Source of the DNA: an uncultured Roseobacter sp. | Lineage (GTDB): Bacteria; Pseudomonadota; Alphaproteobacteria; Rhodobacterales; Rhodobacteraceae | DNA length: 64,000 nt | Assembly (NCBI RefSeq): GCF_947488185.1 | Contig: NZ_CANKYM010000002.1 | Location: 992,001-1,056,000 of the forward strand | Direction: 5' to 3' | In this document: piece after piece, positions 9,402-20,013 of the stretch | Numbering within the stretch: the stretch's first letter is position 1 | How the letters are laid out: the number at the start of each line of letters is the position of its first letter | Notes under the pieces: generated by a model | What the model was told of the DNA's origin: nothing | Databases searched by the model: none | Seen by the model: the letters and a program-made list of their open reading frames with translations, nothing else | Made by a program: the position numbers and the translations under genes

Positions 9402-9686
9402 ATGACGCGTGTCAAAAATCTCTATCTCGGTCTGGCAGCCGTGCTCTTCGCCGGTGTTGCACAGGCGCAGACCGTGCAGGAACCGCCACGCTTTGACGGC
9501 AGTCGCTCGGCTGCCTCCTCATCAAGGGTCGTTGATCCGTCAGACCCTCAGCGCGCTGTACAGTCTCAGGGTGGCACACTGTCCAGAACCCTTGTGGGAG
9601 AGGCCATCCTGGAAGCGGCGCGGGAAGAGGGCCGGTACTTCATCGAAGAGCGCCGACAGCAGGCCGCGCAGCCTGACAGCGACTAG
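9402..9686 (+). CDS. Small secreted protein of unknown function
   Basis: A 94-residue protein with a clear signal peptide (MTRVKNLYLGLAAVLFAGVAQAQ, cleavage likely after AQA near residue 22). The mature part is short, polar and Ser/Arg/Glu-rich with no cysteine and no recognisable domain. Its C-terminal third (EAILEAAREEGRYFIEERRQQ) is likely a charged helix. It probably resides in the periplasm. I do not recognise a family. Confidence 0.65.
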   Translation: MTRVKNLYLGLAAVLFAGVAQAQTVQEPPRFDGSRSAASSSRVVDPSDPQRAVQSQGGTLSRTLVGEAILEAAREEGRYFIEERRQQAAQPDSD

Positions 9687-9731
9687 GGATTTGATGGTTC
9701 AGGGCCTTGACCTGCTGCCTCCATCACAATG

Positions 9732-9762
9732 AAAAAAGGCCCCGGAGGAGATCCGGAGCCTT
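9732..9762 (-). terminator. Intrinsic terminator of acnA
   Basis: Read on the minus strand, AAGGCTCCGGA and TCCGGGGCCTT form an 11-bp stem with one mismatch, followed by a run of T (the A run at 9732-9737). It lies just downstream of the aconitase stop at 9787. Confidence 0.85.
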
Positions 9763-9786
9763 CTTTGAGTTTATCAGAACGGACAA

Positions 9787-12477
<2,691 letters not shown>

Positions 12478-12579
12478 AAGGGGTGTCCTCTGGCTTGGGC
12501 TGGATCATGTCTTGGGTTGCGCGTTCAATGCCCTATGGAGCAAGGCAGTTCAACTCAAATCCACCCGGTTGGTTGAAAA

Positions 12580-12599
12580 TTGTATACCATTGTGTACCG
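12580..12599. promoter_or_regulatory. Imperfect tandem decamer upstream of acnA
   Basis: TTGTATACCA is followed directly by TTGTGTACCG, two copies of a ten-base unit differing at two positions, in the space between divergent acnA and the gene at 12707. One helical turn apart, such copies could be a regulator site. This is a guess from pattern only. Confidence 0.3.
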
Positions 12600-12706
12600 T
12601 TTCAAGGAAATTTACCTCGCAATCTCTCAAGAAACCTTGATTGGTCATTACAGTCGGGAGATTCTACGGTGCATGAAACGGCTCTGATGGCCGCAAGAGG
12701 AATCAC

Positions 12707-13402
12707 ATGAAACGAATGTTGCAGGCCTTTGCCGCATTTTGGTTGCTGGCCGTGCCCGGTTTTGCGCAAAACTCGCCGGTCGTGGTGGAGCTGTTCACGT
12801 CGCAGGGATGCTCGTCCTGCCCCCCGGCGGATGAGTTGATGCATGCGCTGGCCAAGCGCGACGACGTGATCGCACTGGCGCTGCACGTGGACTATTGGGA
12901 CTACATCGGCTGGAAAGATGAGTTTGCCGATCCGCGCAATGCGGAGCGCCAGCGGGCCTATGCAACGGTTGCCGGCCGGCGGTCGATCTACACGCCCGAA
13001 ATGATCGTGAACGGTTTGACGGACATCGTCGGCGCGAAGCCTATGCAGATTTCGGAAGCGATTGCGATGCACAAGGAACGGTCGCAGCCCGTCACGCTGT
13101 CGCTGACGCGCAGCGGTGATAAGGTACAGATCGAGGCGTCGCGCCTGCAGGGCAATAGCGAGGCGATGGTGGTGCAGATGCTGCGCTACAGGCCTCAGCG
13201 CGAGGCGCGGATCACCCGGGGCGAGAATGCGGGCCGGACGATCAAATACGCCAATGTGACCGAGGACTGGAAGGTGCTGGGAGAATGGGACGGCAGAGCG
13301 CCGCTGTCCCTCTCGGCCGCTGCGCCCGGGGATGCGCCGGTGGTGGTTTTGATCCAAGCGGCCAAGATGGGCCCTATTCGGGCCGCCGCGCAACTGAAGT
13401 GA
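12707..13402 (+). CDS. DUF1223 thioredoxin-like secreted protein
   Basis: A 231-residue protein with a signal peptide (about residues 1-20, ending GFAQ) followed by VVVELFTSQGCSSCPPADELM, the N-terminal signature of DUF1223. Cys35 and Cys38 form a CxxC pair on a thioredoxin-like fold. A conserved ALHVDYWDYIGWKDEFADP block follows at about residues 62-80. The family is widespread in Alphaproteobacteria; function is unproven, probably periplasmic redox or metal related. It is divergent from acnA and monocistronic. Confidence 0.85.
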   Translation: MKRMLQAFAAFWLLAVPGFAQNSPVVVELFTSQGCSSCPPADELMHALAKRDDVIALALHVDYWDYIGWKDEFADPRNAERQRAYATVAGRRSIYTPEMIVNGLTDIVGAKPMQISEAIAMHKERSQPVTLSLTRSGDKVQIEASRLQGNSEAMVVQMLRYRPQREARITRGENAGRTIKYANVTEDWKVLGEWDGRAPLSLSAAAPGDAPVVVLIQAAKMGPIRAAAQLK

Positions 13403-13726
13403 TTTGGTGGAATGGCGTCGGGTGATGTAGTCCAACTGTCGTTACTTGTCTTCATCACGAGGTCAAATTGACCACCAATCCGCCACGCCTTCCGAGACCG
13501 TAGGGCGTTGTCACTCGTGAGTGGAAATCGCCTGTACGCGCCATTGTGGCCGGAGCCAACGTGCGACGCGTCTATAACGCACCTCCCGGCAAACCGGCAG
13601 AAGCAGACGGGCTGGCGTTCTCGCGGGTTGCGCAGCGCGCGTTGGCGGAACCACTGATACGCAAGCGGACGCCTCAGACCCGCTATCACCCAGACGAGAC
13701 CGCGAAGCGGGTCTAGAGTCTGAAGG
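13403..13726. other. Intergenic region with a possible gene remnant
   Basis: A 324-base gap between convergent genes. On the plus strand a frame is open from 13504 to a TAG at 13716 (71 codons, possible GTG start at 13546) and reads as a basic peptide with VYNAPPGKPAEADGLAF near the middle. Amino acid use is protein-like, but there is no good ribosome site and I recognise no family. It may be a remnant or a very small gene. Confidence 0.35.
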
Positions 13727-14800
13727 TCAGTCCTCGTCGCTGTCCTGCACCACCAGCAGCAGGTCACCAGAGGCTTCCATTTCCCGGATTTGCGTCACAA
13801 TCGTCGCCATCGCCTCTTCGCACTCGGCTGCTTTCACCTTCTCGCGCTCGGAGATTTCCTCGCGTAGCTGATCGGCCATACGCCCGGACATATTCTCCAG
13901 AATGAAGTCGGCGCTTTCCTTCATACCAGCCGCCTCTGACCCGGCCAGTGCGGTGACCAACACCTCCTGATCCAGCTCGCGAACGACACGCGGGATATCG
14001 CGCGGTGCAATCCGCTTGGGGATATTGGCAAAGGTGAAGATCGCCTTGCGCACCAGATCGGCAAAACCCGCGTCTGTTTCGTCCAGCCCTTCCAGTACAT
14101 CGTCCCGCGTGACGGAGGCTGTTGAGTTCAGGATCGCCCCAACCCGCTCCACCGGGCCATCGTCGAAAGCTTTCATCGGCTCTGCATCAAGCTGGGTTGC
14201 AAGTGACAGGCCAATCCGGTCTACCGCGTCGGGGGTCACGGCACTGGTTTGTGATACGGCATACGTAATGCGCCGGGCCTGCGGGCCAGGCAATTTACTC
14301 AACAACTCGGCGGCGCGCGACACATCGATTTTTGACAGCAAGACGGCGGCCACTTCGGTGCTTTCATTCTCCAGGACCGGCAGCAGCTTTTCGGTCCCCA
14401 TGTCACGCAACCGTGCCCATGGGTCGCCATATTGACGAACCCCTGCTTCTTTTCGCAGGCGCGCTGCCGTTTGCTTGGAAATTCGCCCGTCCAGCGAATC
14501 GAGCGCGCCTGCGATCCCACCTGGGAAAGACAGACCGATGCTTTCAAGTTCATCGGCGAATTCGGAAACCACGCTGCCCAGCGTGCCACGGTCGACCAGA
14601 CGCATGGAGCCCATCTGCTTGGTCAACTGCGCCTGAAGTTCCTCGGGCAGATCCTCAAGCGGGATATCTGCCCCTTCGTTCAACAGCAGCCGCACGACGA
14701 TCGCCGCCTTCGCCTTGCGGCTCAAGGAGACCGGAGCCTTGTTTCCCGTCTCCGGCAAAGCCGGAAACGGAGCCATTGGAACCATATCTGTCATCTTCAC
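13727..14800 (-). CDS. fliG: Divergent FliG-like flagellar motor switch protein
   Basis: A 357-residue protein with the FliG layout: an N-terminal helical part (KAAIVVRLLLNEGADIPLEDLP), a middle armadillo domain and a C-terminal domain with RDIPRVVRELDQEVLVTALAGS and the charged torque helix SADFILENMSGRMADQLREE. FliG sits on the MS ring and binds FliM and the stator. The usual middle-domain EHPQ motif is replaced by ENES at about the expected place. There are no other flagellar genes nearby, so it is an orphan here. Assignment to the FliG family is good; whether it works in a motor is less certain. Confidence 0.75.
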   Translation of the reverse strand: MKMTDMVPMAPFPALPETGNKAPVSLSRKAKAAIVVRLLLNEGADIPLEDLPEELQAQLTKQMGSMRLVDRGTLGSVVSEFADELESIGLSFPGGIAGALDSLDGRISKQTAARLRKEAGVRQYGDPWARLRDMGTEKLLPVLENESTEVAAVLLSKIDVSRAAELLSKLPGPQARRITYAVSQTSAVTPDAVDRIGLSLATQLDAEPMKAFDDGPVERVGAILNSTASVTRDDVLEGLDETDAGFADLVRKAIFTFANIPKRIAPRDIPRVVRELDQEVLVTALAGSEAAGMKESADFILENMSGRMADQLREEISEREKVKAAECEEAMATIVTQIREMEASGDLLLVVQDSDED

Positions 14801-14857
14801 CTGCCTGAACTTGATCTCTCTTTGTTCTCGCAGATAAAGGTTAAGGATTGGCTGAAG

Positions 14858-15379
14858 TCAGTAGTTGTAAGTGGTGCCTGTTGCGATGGCATTGCGCAGC
14901 GACGCCTCGGACCAGGTGCCTGCGCCACCGTGGGCACGAATGGCCCGCAATTGCACCATGGCCCCTTTGACATCGCCCGCCTCGACAAGGCCCTGACCCA
15001 TGTAGGAGCGTGCCAGAATATTGCCCGGGTTCTCGGCAATCGCCTGTTCATAGAACATCATGCCCAGATCGACATTGCCCATCTTGCGGTGGGTGAACCC
15101 CATATAGGTCAGGCGCCCGGCATGATCGCGGGGCAATGCCTGCGCGACTGTCTGGGCGTCCTGGTAGCGGCCCGCATACGCCAGCTGGCGCACGGCCAGA
15201 TAGAGCTGTTCGCTTTCGAGGCTGCTTTCCTGAGCATCCACACAGGTCTTGGTTTTCTTGTCATAGACCTTTGCGCCGTCGCAGCTCACAGTCGGTTTTG
15301 GGGGCGGAGCATCGTCGTTGCCCCCATTGGCCATAACGGCGGTGGGCAACAGAAAGGCTGCTGTCAGAAAAATACGCAT
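14858..15379 (-). CDS. Secreted tetratricopeptide-repeat protein
   Basis: A 173-residue protein with a signal peptide (residues 1-17, MRIFLTAAFLLPTAVMA). After it comes a short two-cysteine segment, SCDGAKVYDKKTKTCV, then two to three TPR-like helical pairs (for example RLTYMGFTHRKMGNVDLGMMFYEQA and NILARSYMGQGLVEAGDVKGA). TPRs mediate protein contacts, so a periplasmic scaffold role is likely. The two-cysteine segment resembles the one in the small secreted protein just upstream (15481-15642). Confidence 0.75.
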   Translation of the reverse strand: MRIFLTAAFLLPTAVMANGGNDDAPPPKPTVSCDGAKVYDKKTKTCVDAQESSLESEQLYLAVRQLAYAGRYQDAQTVAQALPRDHAGRLTYMGFTHRKMGNVDLGMMFYEQAIAENPGNILARSYMGQGLVEAGDVKGAMVQLRAIRAHGGAGTWSEASLRNAIATGTTYNY

Positions 15380-15437
15380 TTAAGAAATCTCCTTGCACGG
15401 GTTAATTACTGTACGCCGATAACAAGGCAGAGGGTCA

Positions 15438-15471
15438 TTTTATGCGATCACAGAAGCGTGATCGCATAAAA
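15438..15471. repeat. Perfect 14-bp hairpin
   Basis: TTTTATGCGATCAC at 15438-15451 is exactly complementary to GTGATCGCATAAAA at 15458-15471, with a six-base loop. It lies between two minus-strand genes, about 10 bases after the stop of one and 60 bases before the start of the other. No T run follows on either strand beyond the stem itself, so it could be a processing or stability hairpin, an operator, or an atypical terminator whose A/T base serves both directions. Confidence 0.8.
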
Positions 15472-15480
15472 AAGTTCAAA

Positions 15481-15642
15481 TCAGGTGGTCGTGGCCACGC
15501 AGGATTTGCTGTCGGTGTCATAGACCGTGCCTGCAGCGCAGGACATGGTTATTTCTTCCTTGCCGTAGTTGCACCCGGCGGCAAAAGCCAGGGCGGGGGC
15601 AAGCGTGAGGGCCACCGCGGCGGCCAACGTCTTGATCGTCAT
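15481..15642 (-). CDS. Small secreted two-cysteine-motif protein
   Basis: A 53-residue product with a signal peptide (MTIKTLAAAVALTLAPALAFA) and a short mature part containing SCAAGTVYDTDSKSCV near the end. The pattern C-x2-G-x-V-Y-D-x3-K-x-C-V matches the segment after the signal peptide of the TPR protein downstream, suggesting a common small domain. Three cysteines are present in the mature form. The start at 15642 gives the signal peptide directly; ten further codons upstream are open. Function unknown. Confidence 0.65.
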   Translation of the reverse strand: MTIKTLAAAVALTLAPALAFAAGCNYGKEEITMSCAAGTVYDTDSKSCVATTT

Positions 15643-15738
15643 TGCGGGTCTCCTGTGTTGAATACCCTCCAAGGTAGCAGCGGTTGACGTTTGGTCAACA
15701 AAAATGCCGGGTCCGCTCTGGCGATAACGACGCTGTGC

Positions 15739-17043
15739 CTAGTCCTTGAACACCCGCGCAAAGATCGTGTCGACATGTTTAGTGTGATAACCGAGGTCGA
15801 ATTTCTCTTCGATCTCCGCAGGGCCGAGCGCCGCTGTTACATCGGGGTCTGCCAGCAGTTCCTCTTTGAAATCCGTGCGATGTTCCCAGACCTTGAGCGC
15901 GTTGCGCTGCACGAAGGTGTAGGCGTCCTCGCGGCTGACACCGGCCTGGGTGAGCGCCAGAAGCACGCGCTGGCTCATGACCAGACCGGGGAATTTGTTC
16001 ATGTTGTCCAGCATGTTATCCGGGAAGATCAACATCTTGTCGATCACGCCCGTGAGTCGGGCGAGGGCAAAGTCGAGCGTGATGGTCGCATCCGGCCCGA
16101 TCATGCGCTCAACCGAGGAATGCGAGATGTCGCGCTCATGCCAGAGGGCCACATTCTCCATCGCGGGGATCACGGCGGAGCGGACCATGCGCGCCAGCCC
16201 GGTCAGATTTTCGGTCAGCACCGGGTTCTTTTTGTGCGGCATGGCCGAGGAGCCCTTTTGGCCCATGGAGAAAAACTCCGCGCCTTCGAGCACTTCGGTG
16301 CGCTGCATATGGCGGATCTCGGTCGCGATGTTTTCGATGGAACTGGCCACGACGCCTAGGGCGGCAAAGAAGGCGGCGTGTCGGTCGCGCGGGATCACCT
16401 GGGTGGAGATCGGCTCAGGCTCCAATCCCAATTGCTTGCAGACGTGCTCTTCCACCGCCGGGTCGATATTGGCGAAGGTGCCGACGGCCCCCGAGATTGC
16501 GCCGGTGGCAATCTCGTCTCGGGCTCTTTCCAGACGGTCCAGATTGCGATCCATCTCAGCATAGAAACGCGCGAAGGTCAGACCCATCGTCGTGGGTTCG
16601 GCGTGAATGCCGTGGCTGCGCCCGATGCGCACGGTGTCCTTATGCTCCAGCGCGCGGCGCTTCAGCGCGGCGAGCAGGGCCTTCACGTCCCCAATCAGCA
16701 AGTCGGCGGCGCGGGTCAGCTGCACGTTGAAACAGGTATCCAGCACATCCGAAGAGGTCATGCCCTGATGCACGAAACGCGCCTCGTCGCTGCCCACATG
16801 TTCGGCCAGATGCGTCAGGAAGGCGATCACATCGTGCTTGGTCACGGCTTCGATCTCGTCGATCCGCGCCACGTCGAATTCCACATCCTTGGCCTTCCAG
16901 ACGGCCTCGGCATTCTCGCGCGGGATCACGCCCAGATCGGCCATCGCGTCACAGGCATGGGCCTCGATCTCGTACCAGATGCGGAATTTCGTCTCCGGAG
17001 ACCAGATGGCAACCATGTCAGGACGGGAGTAGCGGGGGATCAT
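15739..17043 (-). CDS. purB: Adenylosuccinate lyase
   Basis: A 434-residue enzyme of the fumarase/aspartase superfamily starting MIPRYSRPDMVAIWSPE, the standard PurB start in this group. The family signature SSAMPHKKNP is at about residues 264-275, with the catalytic serine loop, and TSSDVLDTCFNVQL is present near residue 90. It splits SAICAR to AICAR and adenylosuccinate to AMP in purine synthesis. The ATG at 17043 is preferred; fourteen upstream codons are open but atypical. Confidence 0.96.
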   Translation of the reverse strand: MIPRYSRPDMVAIWSPETKFRIWYEIEAHACDAMADLGVIPRENAEAVWKAKDVEFDVARIDEIEAVTKHDVIAFLTHLAEHVGSDEARFVHQGMTSSDVLDTCFNVQLTRAADLLIGDVKALLAALKRRALEHKDTVRIGRSHGIHAEPTTMGLTFARFYAEMDRNLDRLERARDEIATGAISGAVGTFANIDPAVEEHVCKQLGLEPEPISTQVIPRDRHAAFFAALGVVASSIENIATEIRHMQRTEVLEGAEFFSMGQKGSSAMPHKKNPVLTENLTGLARMVRSAVIPAMENVALWHERDISHSSVERMIGPDATITLDFALARLTGVIDKMLIFPDNMLDNMNKFPGLVMSQRVLLALTQAGVSREDAYTFVQRNALKVWEHRTDFKEELLADPDVTAALGPAEIEEKFDLGYHTKHVDTIFARVFKD

Positions 17044-17126
17044 CGGCGCACCTTTTCGTATTTGTGTCGGCTCGCCTGCGCTCATAGACTGACGGGCATG
17101 GCGCTACAAGACGGGAGCCGGGGTTT

Positions 17127-17465
17127 ATGCGTTTGGTGTGGATCGCTTTGATGTGGCTGTGGCCCGCTCTGGCAGCGGCGGAAACGGTCGTCTGGATCCC
17201 GCTGACGGGGGATGAAGTGCAGCAGGCGCTGACGGACCGCAAACTGCAGTATGACAGCGCCTGGCAGGAGTTTCGCGCCTCGGGCCGCACGCTGTATAAC
17301 GCGGGAGCGGACAGCTGGGGCTATTGGCGCGTGCAGGGCGACCAATACTGCAGCCAATGGCCGCCGTCCGACCTTTGGGCCTGCTATGACATTGCGCGGT
17401 CCGGCGACAGGCTGCGCTTTATCGGGACGGGTGGCGACATCACGGATGCGGTCTATGCAGACTGA
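17127..17465 (+). CDS. Hypothetical secreted protein
   Basis: A 112-residue protein with a signal peptide (MRLVWIALMWLWPALAAAE, about residues 1-18). The mature part contains LTGDEVQQALTDRKLQYDSAWQEFRASGRTLY and a pair of cysteines around YCSQWPPSDLWACYD, which may be disulfide-linked. It resembles small periplasmic proteins of Rhodobacteraceae with no assigned role. Its end overlaps the next gene by 11 bases, suggesting a two-gene unit. Confidence 0.7.
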   Translation: MRLVWIALMWLWPALAAAETVVWIPLTGDEVQQALTDRKLQYDSAWQEFRASGRTLYNAGADSWGYWRVQGDQYCSQWPPSDLWACYDIARSGDRLRFIGTGGDITDAVYAD

Positions 17466-17868
17466 GGCCGCAGAGCGCGTGCTGGCGGATTTCGAGGGCC
17501 AGTGGGACCTGCACCGCCAGATCGAACACCAAGGCGGCCAGACGGCAAAGTTTGTCGGGCAGGCGGTCTGGACACCGGACGGGCACGGCATGATCTACCG
17601 TGAGACGGGACGGCTGGAGATGATCGGCGGACCGGTCTTGCAGGCAGAGCGGATGTACCGGTGGCGTGACAATCTGGACGTCAATTTCGACGATGGCCGG
17701 TTCTTTCACCGGGTACCTGCGGTGGGGGGCACGGCGCGCCACTGGTGTGACCCCGATAGCTATGTGGTGCAGTATGATTTCACGCGCTGGCCTGCTTTTT
17801 CGACGGTCTGGGAGGTGACCGGGCCGAAAAAGGCCTACAGAATGGTCAGCCAATACAGCCGCCGTTAG
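17455..17868 (+). CDS. DUF6314 family protein
   Basis: A 137-residue soluble protein that fits the DUF6314 pattern: FEGQWDLHRQIEH near the N-terminus, then RETGRLEMIGGPVLQAERMYRWR, FFHRVPAVGG, HWCDPDSYVVQYDF and a closing GPKKAYRMVSQY. The many beta-strand-like segments suggest a lipocalin-like barrel. No enzymatic role is known to me. The start ATG lies inside the end of the secreted-protein gene, in another frame. Confidence 0.8.
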   Translation: MQTEAAERVLADFEGQWDLHRQIEHQGGQTAKFVGQAVWTPDGHGMIYRETGRLEMIGGPVLQAERMYRWRDNLDVNFDDGRFFHRVPAVGGTARHWCDPDSYVVQYDFTRWPAFSTVWEVTGPKKAYRMVSQYSRR

Positions 17869-17942
17869 CGCAACAGGTCTTGCACCGGGCGGGTGGCTGC
17901 GGCATTCAGGGGCCAAGCATTCTCAACAGGAGACCTCTTCTC

Positions 17943-18548
17943 ATGCAATTGTCCGCCTCACACTCCGTTCTGGCAGATTACTTCGTGCCCTCGGAAGGCA
18001 CCGCGCGTCGGATCAAACAGGCTGTGCTTGTCGTTCTGGGTATCGCTTTGGTGACGATCGCCGCGAACATCAAGGTGCCGGTGCCGGGATCGCCGGTGCT
18101 GATGAACCTTGGCACCTTTGCCGTGCTCACCATTGGTGCGGCCTATGGGGCGCGGCTCGGCCTGGCGACGATCCTGGGCTACATGATCATCGGCGCGCTG
18201 GGATTTGACGTGTTCCAAAGCTCCACCGCCGATCTGAACGGTATCGAATACATGATGGGGGGCACCGGTGGCTATCTGGTTGGCTATGTGATGGCGACTG
18301 TTCTGCTGGGCGCGCTGGCACAGCGCGGCTGGGATCGGTCCATGGTGTGGATGGCGGTGGCGATGCTGCTGGGCAATATCCTGCTGTATGTGCCGGGCCT
18401 TCTGTGGCTGGGCCAGCTTTACGGTTGGGACAAGCCGATCCTCGCATGGGGTCTGACACCCTTCCTGTTGGGGGATGCGATCAAGCTGGCGCTGGCCGCG
18501 CTGATCCTGCCGGCGATCTGGAAAATGGTCGGCACCGCGCGCCGTTAA
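17943..18548 (+). CDS. bioY: Biotin transporter BioY
   Basis: A 201-residue membrane protein with about six helices and the BioY family features: NIKVPVPGSPVLMNLGTFAVLTIGAAYGARLG near residue 40-70 and GGTGGYLVGYVMATVLLG near residue 110. BioY binds and imports biotin, either alone or with ECF ATPases. No bioMN genes are adjacent. I looked for a BioR-type palindrome upstream and did not see one. The AGGAG at 17928-17932 supports the ATG at 17943. Confidence 0.93.
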   Translation: MQLSASHSVLADYFVPSEGTARRIKQAVLVVLGIALVTIAANIKVPVPGSPVLMNLGTFAVLTIGAAYGARLGLATILGYMIIGALGFDVFQSSTADLNGIEYMMGGTGGYLVGYVMATVLLGALAQRGWDRSMVWMAVAMLLGNILLYVPGLLWLGQLYGWDKPILAWGLTPFLLGDAIKLALAALILPAIWKMVGTARR

Positions 18549-18573
18549 GCGCACCGCCGCTTTGTTAACATGC

Positions 18574-18600
18574 GAGGCGCAGCCGATGGCTGCGCCTCAT
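18574..18600 (+). terminator. Hairpin terminator after bioY
   Basis: GAGGCGCAGCC and GGCTGCGCCTC form a perfect 11-bp stem with a three-base loop, followed by ATTTCATT. The T run is imperfect. It lies between bioY and the convergent hydrolase gene and could serve both. Confidence 0.8.
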
Positions 18601-18632
18601 TTCATTCTGGCGCTTGTGGCACGCTGAGCCCG

Positions 18633-19847
18633 TTACTCCGCCAGTTCGGTGATGACGGTGGAACTGCGCTCCAACGTGCGGTGCACGGGGCATTTGTCGG
18701 CAATCTCCAGCAGGCGCGTGCGTTGCTCTGCGTCAAGCTCCCCGGTGAGGGTAATACGCCGTCGCCAGGTGTCGATTTTCTCGCCAACAGCGGTTTCCGC
18801 ATCCTGGGCGTGCATCTTGTTGTGGCTGACATCGACGGAGACATGGGCCAGTTGCCACCCCTTGCGGCGGGCATACATGCGGATGGTCATGGAGGTGCAA
18901 GCCCCCAGACCGGCAGAAAGAAACCCGTAGGGGCTGAGCCCCTTGTTGCTGCCGCCATAGGCCAGCGGTTCATCCGCCAGCAGATGATGCCCGTCCGATG
19001 AGGTTATGTCAGTCAGGTATCCATTTGGATCGGCCTCAGATACGCGCAACACACCTTCAGGCGCGCCGGGGGGCGGGGCGGGCGGTTTCAGAGCGATGTA
19101 GCGCCGCGCCCAGGTGGCAATGACGTCAGCGGCGTATTCCGCATCCTCGCCACGGGTGACCAGATGATCGGCGCTGTCGAGGGTGACAAAGCTCTTGGGG
19201 TGTTTTGCCGCCAGAAAAATCTGGCTGGCGTTGTCGATGGAAACGATTTCGTCCCGCGGAGCATGCAAAACCAGCAGTGCGGCGTTCAGGGCGGCAATCG
19301 CGGGCGTCAGCTTTTCCTGCGCGACATCCTCTACGAAACCCTTGCCGATCTGGAAAGGACGCCCCCCCAGCGACACCTCGGCCACGCCTTTCGACATGAT
19401 CTCGGGCAGGGCGTCAGCGAAGTTGTGTGTGACATGCTCGGTATCAAAGGGCGCACCCAGCGTGGCAACCGCCTTGATCGTGTCGAGCTGCGCGGTGGCC
19501 TTCAGCACCGCAGCACCGCCCAGGGAATGACCGATCATCAAGGACGGCGTCATGCCGCGACCTGACAGATAGGCATGGGCGGCAATTAGGTCATCGACGT
19601 TGGAGGTGAAGGAGGTGTTGGAAAACTCACCCGCCGAATGCCCCAGCCCGGTGAAATCAAAGCGCAGCACGGCGATTCCCATGGACGCCAGCCGCGCCGC
19701 AATACGCCGTGCCGCCGGGATGTCCTTGCCGCAGGTAAAGCAATGCGCAAAGAGTGCCGTCGCCAGATGTGGCCCGTCCGGCAGATCCAGACGCGCGGCC
19801 AGTTCCGAGCCGTCATGTCCGGGGAAAGTGATACGTTGAGTGGGCAT
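18633..19847 (-). CDS. Fused alpha/beta hydrolase and OsmC-family protein
   Basis: A 404-residue protein of two domains. Residues 1-255 are an alpha/beta hydrolase with the nucleophile elbow GHSLG at 106-110 and a likely acid and His near DSADHLV. Residues about 270-404 are OsmC-like, with LGACTSMTIRMYARRKGWQL and the second cysteine in DKCPVHRTLERS, the pair used by OsmC/Ohr proteins to reduce organic hydroperoxides. The fusion is found widely in proteobacteria. A role in handling acyl peroxides or thioesters is plausible but unproven. It converges with bioY. Confidence 0.88.
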   Translation of the reverse strand: MPTQRITFPGHDGSELAARLDLPDGPHLATALFAHCFTCGKDIPAARRIAARLASMGIAVLRFDFTGLGHSAGEFSNTSFTSNVDDLIAAHAYLSGRGMTPSLMIGHSLGGAAVLKATAQLDTIKAVATLGAPFDTEHVTHNFADALPEIMSKGVAEVSLGGRPFQIGKGFVEDVAQEKLTPAIAALNAALLVLHAPRDEIVSIDNASQIFLAAKHPKSFVTLDSADHLVTRGEDAEYAADVIATWARRYIALKPPAPPPGAPEGVLRVSEADPNGYLTDITSSDGHHLLADEPLAYGGSNKGLSPYGFLSAGLGACTSMTIRMYARRKGWQLAHVSVDVSHNKMHAQDAETAVGEKIDTWRRRITLTGELDAEQRTRLLEIADKCPVHRTLERSSTVITELAE

Positions 19848-20013
19848 GGCAGGGCTCCTTTGTCAGGGATCAGAGTGGGGCCATGACAGGACGCATGCAA
19901 GGGGTGTGACAGCAGGATCACGGGGAGGTGACGCGCGCGCATTCACAGTGACGGTGTCACATAAAAAAACGCGCCCGAAGCAGAGCGCGTTTCCAGTCAA
20001 CTATACTGTTGGT

